Shown here: positions 63,915-64,000 of the stretch, in pieces
How the letters are laid out: each line of letters starts with the position of its first letter
How positions within the stretch are numbered: position 1 is the stretch's first letter
Source: Sphingomonas rhizophila
GTDB lineage: Bacteria; Pseudomonadota; Alphaproteobacteria; Sphingomonadales; Sphingomonadaceae
Assembly: GCF_014396585.1 (NCBI RefSeq)
Contig: NZ_CP060717.1
Coordinates: forward strand, 1,302,001 to 1,366,000
Length of the DNA stretch: 64,000 bases
Direction of reading: 5' to 3'
Translations under genes and position numbers: made by a program
The notes under the pieces: generated by a model
What the model was told of the DNA's origin: nothing
Database searches by the model: none
Seen by the model: the letters and a program-made list of their open reading frames with translations, nothing else

Positions 63915-64000
63915 CCGACCGCCATCTCGACATCGCCATCGATCAGGTCCGCTCGGTGCTGGTCGGCAAGACGCATGCGCCGCAAGTGAAGGCCTTCTTC
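63911..64000 (+). CDS. Start of a second operon gene, probably MBL-fold persulfide dioxygenase
   Basis: Only 30 residues are visible, starting [20 protein letters not shown] and ending APQVKAFF. The closing words resemble the N-terminus of metallo-beta-lactamase-fold persulfide dioxygenases (Blh type), which begin QAFFD-x-x-T. Such an enzyme typically follows bigR. The zinc motif lies beyond the window, so the function is inferred from context and a few residues. Confidence 0.45.
   Translation, partial: MTDRHLDIAIDQVRSVLVGKTHAPQVKAFF

Overview
This 64 kb window is a gene-dense, high-GC chromosomal segment from an alphaproteobacterium, almost certainly a member of the Sphingomonadaceae (Sphingomonas or a close relative). 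The call rests on the gene set: the alphaproteobacterial cell-cycle regulator GcrA, a UrcA-family protein, a Coq7-type ubiquinone hydroxylase, DUF484 beside xerC, hrcA-grpE beside rph-rdgB-hemW, a large TonB-dependent receptor with a Pro-rich tail, and phaR. Assignment to a species is not possible from the sequence alone.

Layout. 1-9 kb: argDF, two small secreted proteins, an ABC-2 permease, gcrA, hsp20, coq7 and parE. 9-16.6 kb: a class A beta-lactamase-fold protein, an exopolysaccharide pair (sugar-phosphate transferase and UDP-glucose dehydrogenase), rimO, a K+ channel and a beta-lactamase-related serine hydrolase. 16.6-21.5 kb: an M17 aminopeptidase, a MarR regulator with an SH3 protein, and mltG-fabF-acpP. 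21.5-26 kb: an HExxH protein and a TonB receptor-flavin oxidase pair. 26-38 kb: heat-shock regulators (hrcA-grpE), nucleotide and RNA housekeeping genes (rph, rdgB, hemW, rsmI, yraN, gshB, dedA), an LppC-like lipoprotein, xerC with DUF484, fsa and an enoyl-CoA hydratase. 38-42.5 kb: three Tad-type pseudopilin/TadG genes divergent from telA and an uncharacterised membrane protein. 42.5-48 kb: an overlapping reverse-strand run pgi-gor-oxidoreductase-CoA transferase. 48-59 kb: lepB-rnc-era, a sirtuin, dapB-nth, alr, urcA, lysR and glmS. 59-64 kb: a prolyl-aminopeptidase-like hydrolase, glmU, a histone-like protein, a candidate small ORF/RNA, phaR, tRNA-Arg(CCG), and the start of a persulfide-responsive (SqrR/BigR-like) operon that runs off the end.

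The content is mostly housekeeping. Neighbouring genes often overlap by 1-4 bases (ATGA, GTGA, TGATG), which indicates translationally coupled operons. Several functional links are visible: glmS and glmU both lie here (amino-sugar supply for the cell wall), with alr, dapB, mltG and an LppC-like protein also serving the envelope; gshB and gor make and recycle glutathione; lepB-rnc-era is a classic operon.

The strongest whole-window signal is technical or evolutionary. At least 18 single-base frameshifts break 16 otherwise intact genes, including essential ones (glmS, lepB, alr, gcrA). Nearly every one is explained by one missing G or C in a run of G/C. I annotate these as single genes spanning the frameshift. 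The most interesting biological candidates are a short transcript with an 18-codon ORF behind a perfect anti-16S Shine-Dalgarno at about 62 kb, a palindromic double -10 element between tadG and telA, and the TonB receptor-Tat flavin oxidase pair. No CRISPR, prophage, insertion sequence or obvious defence system was seen.
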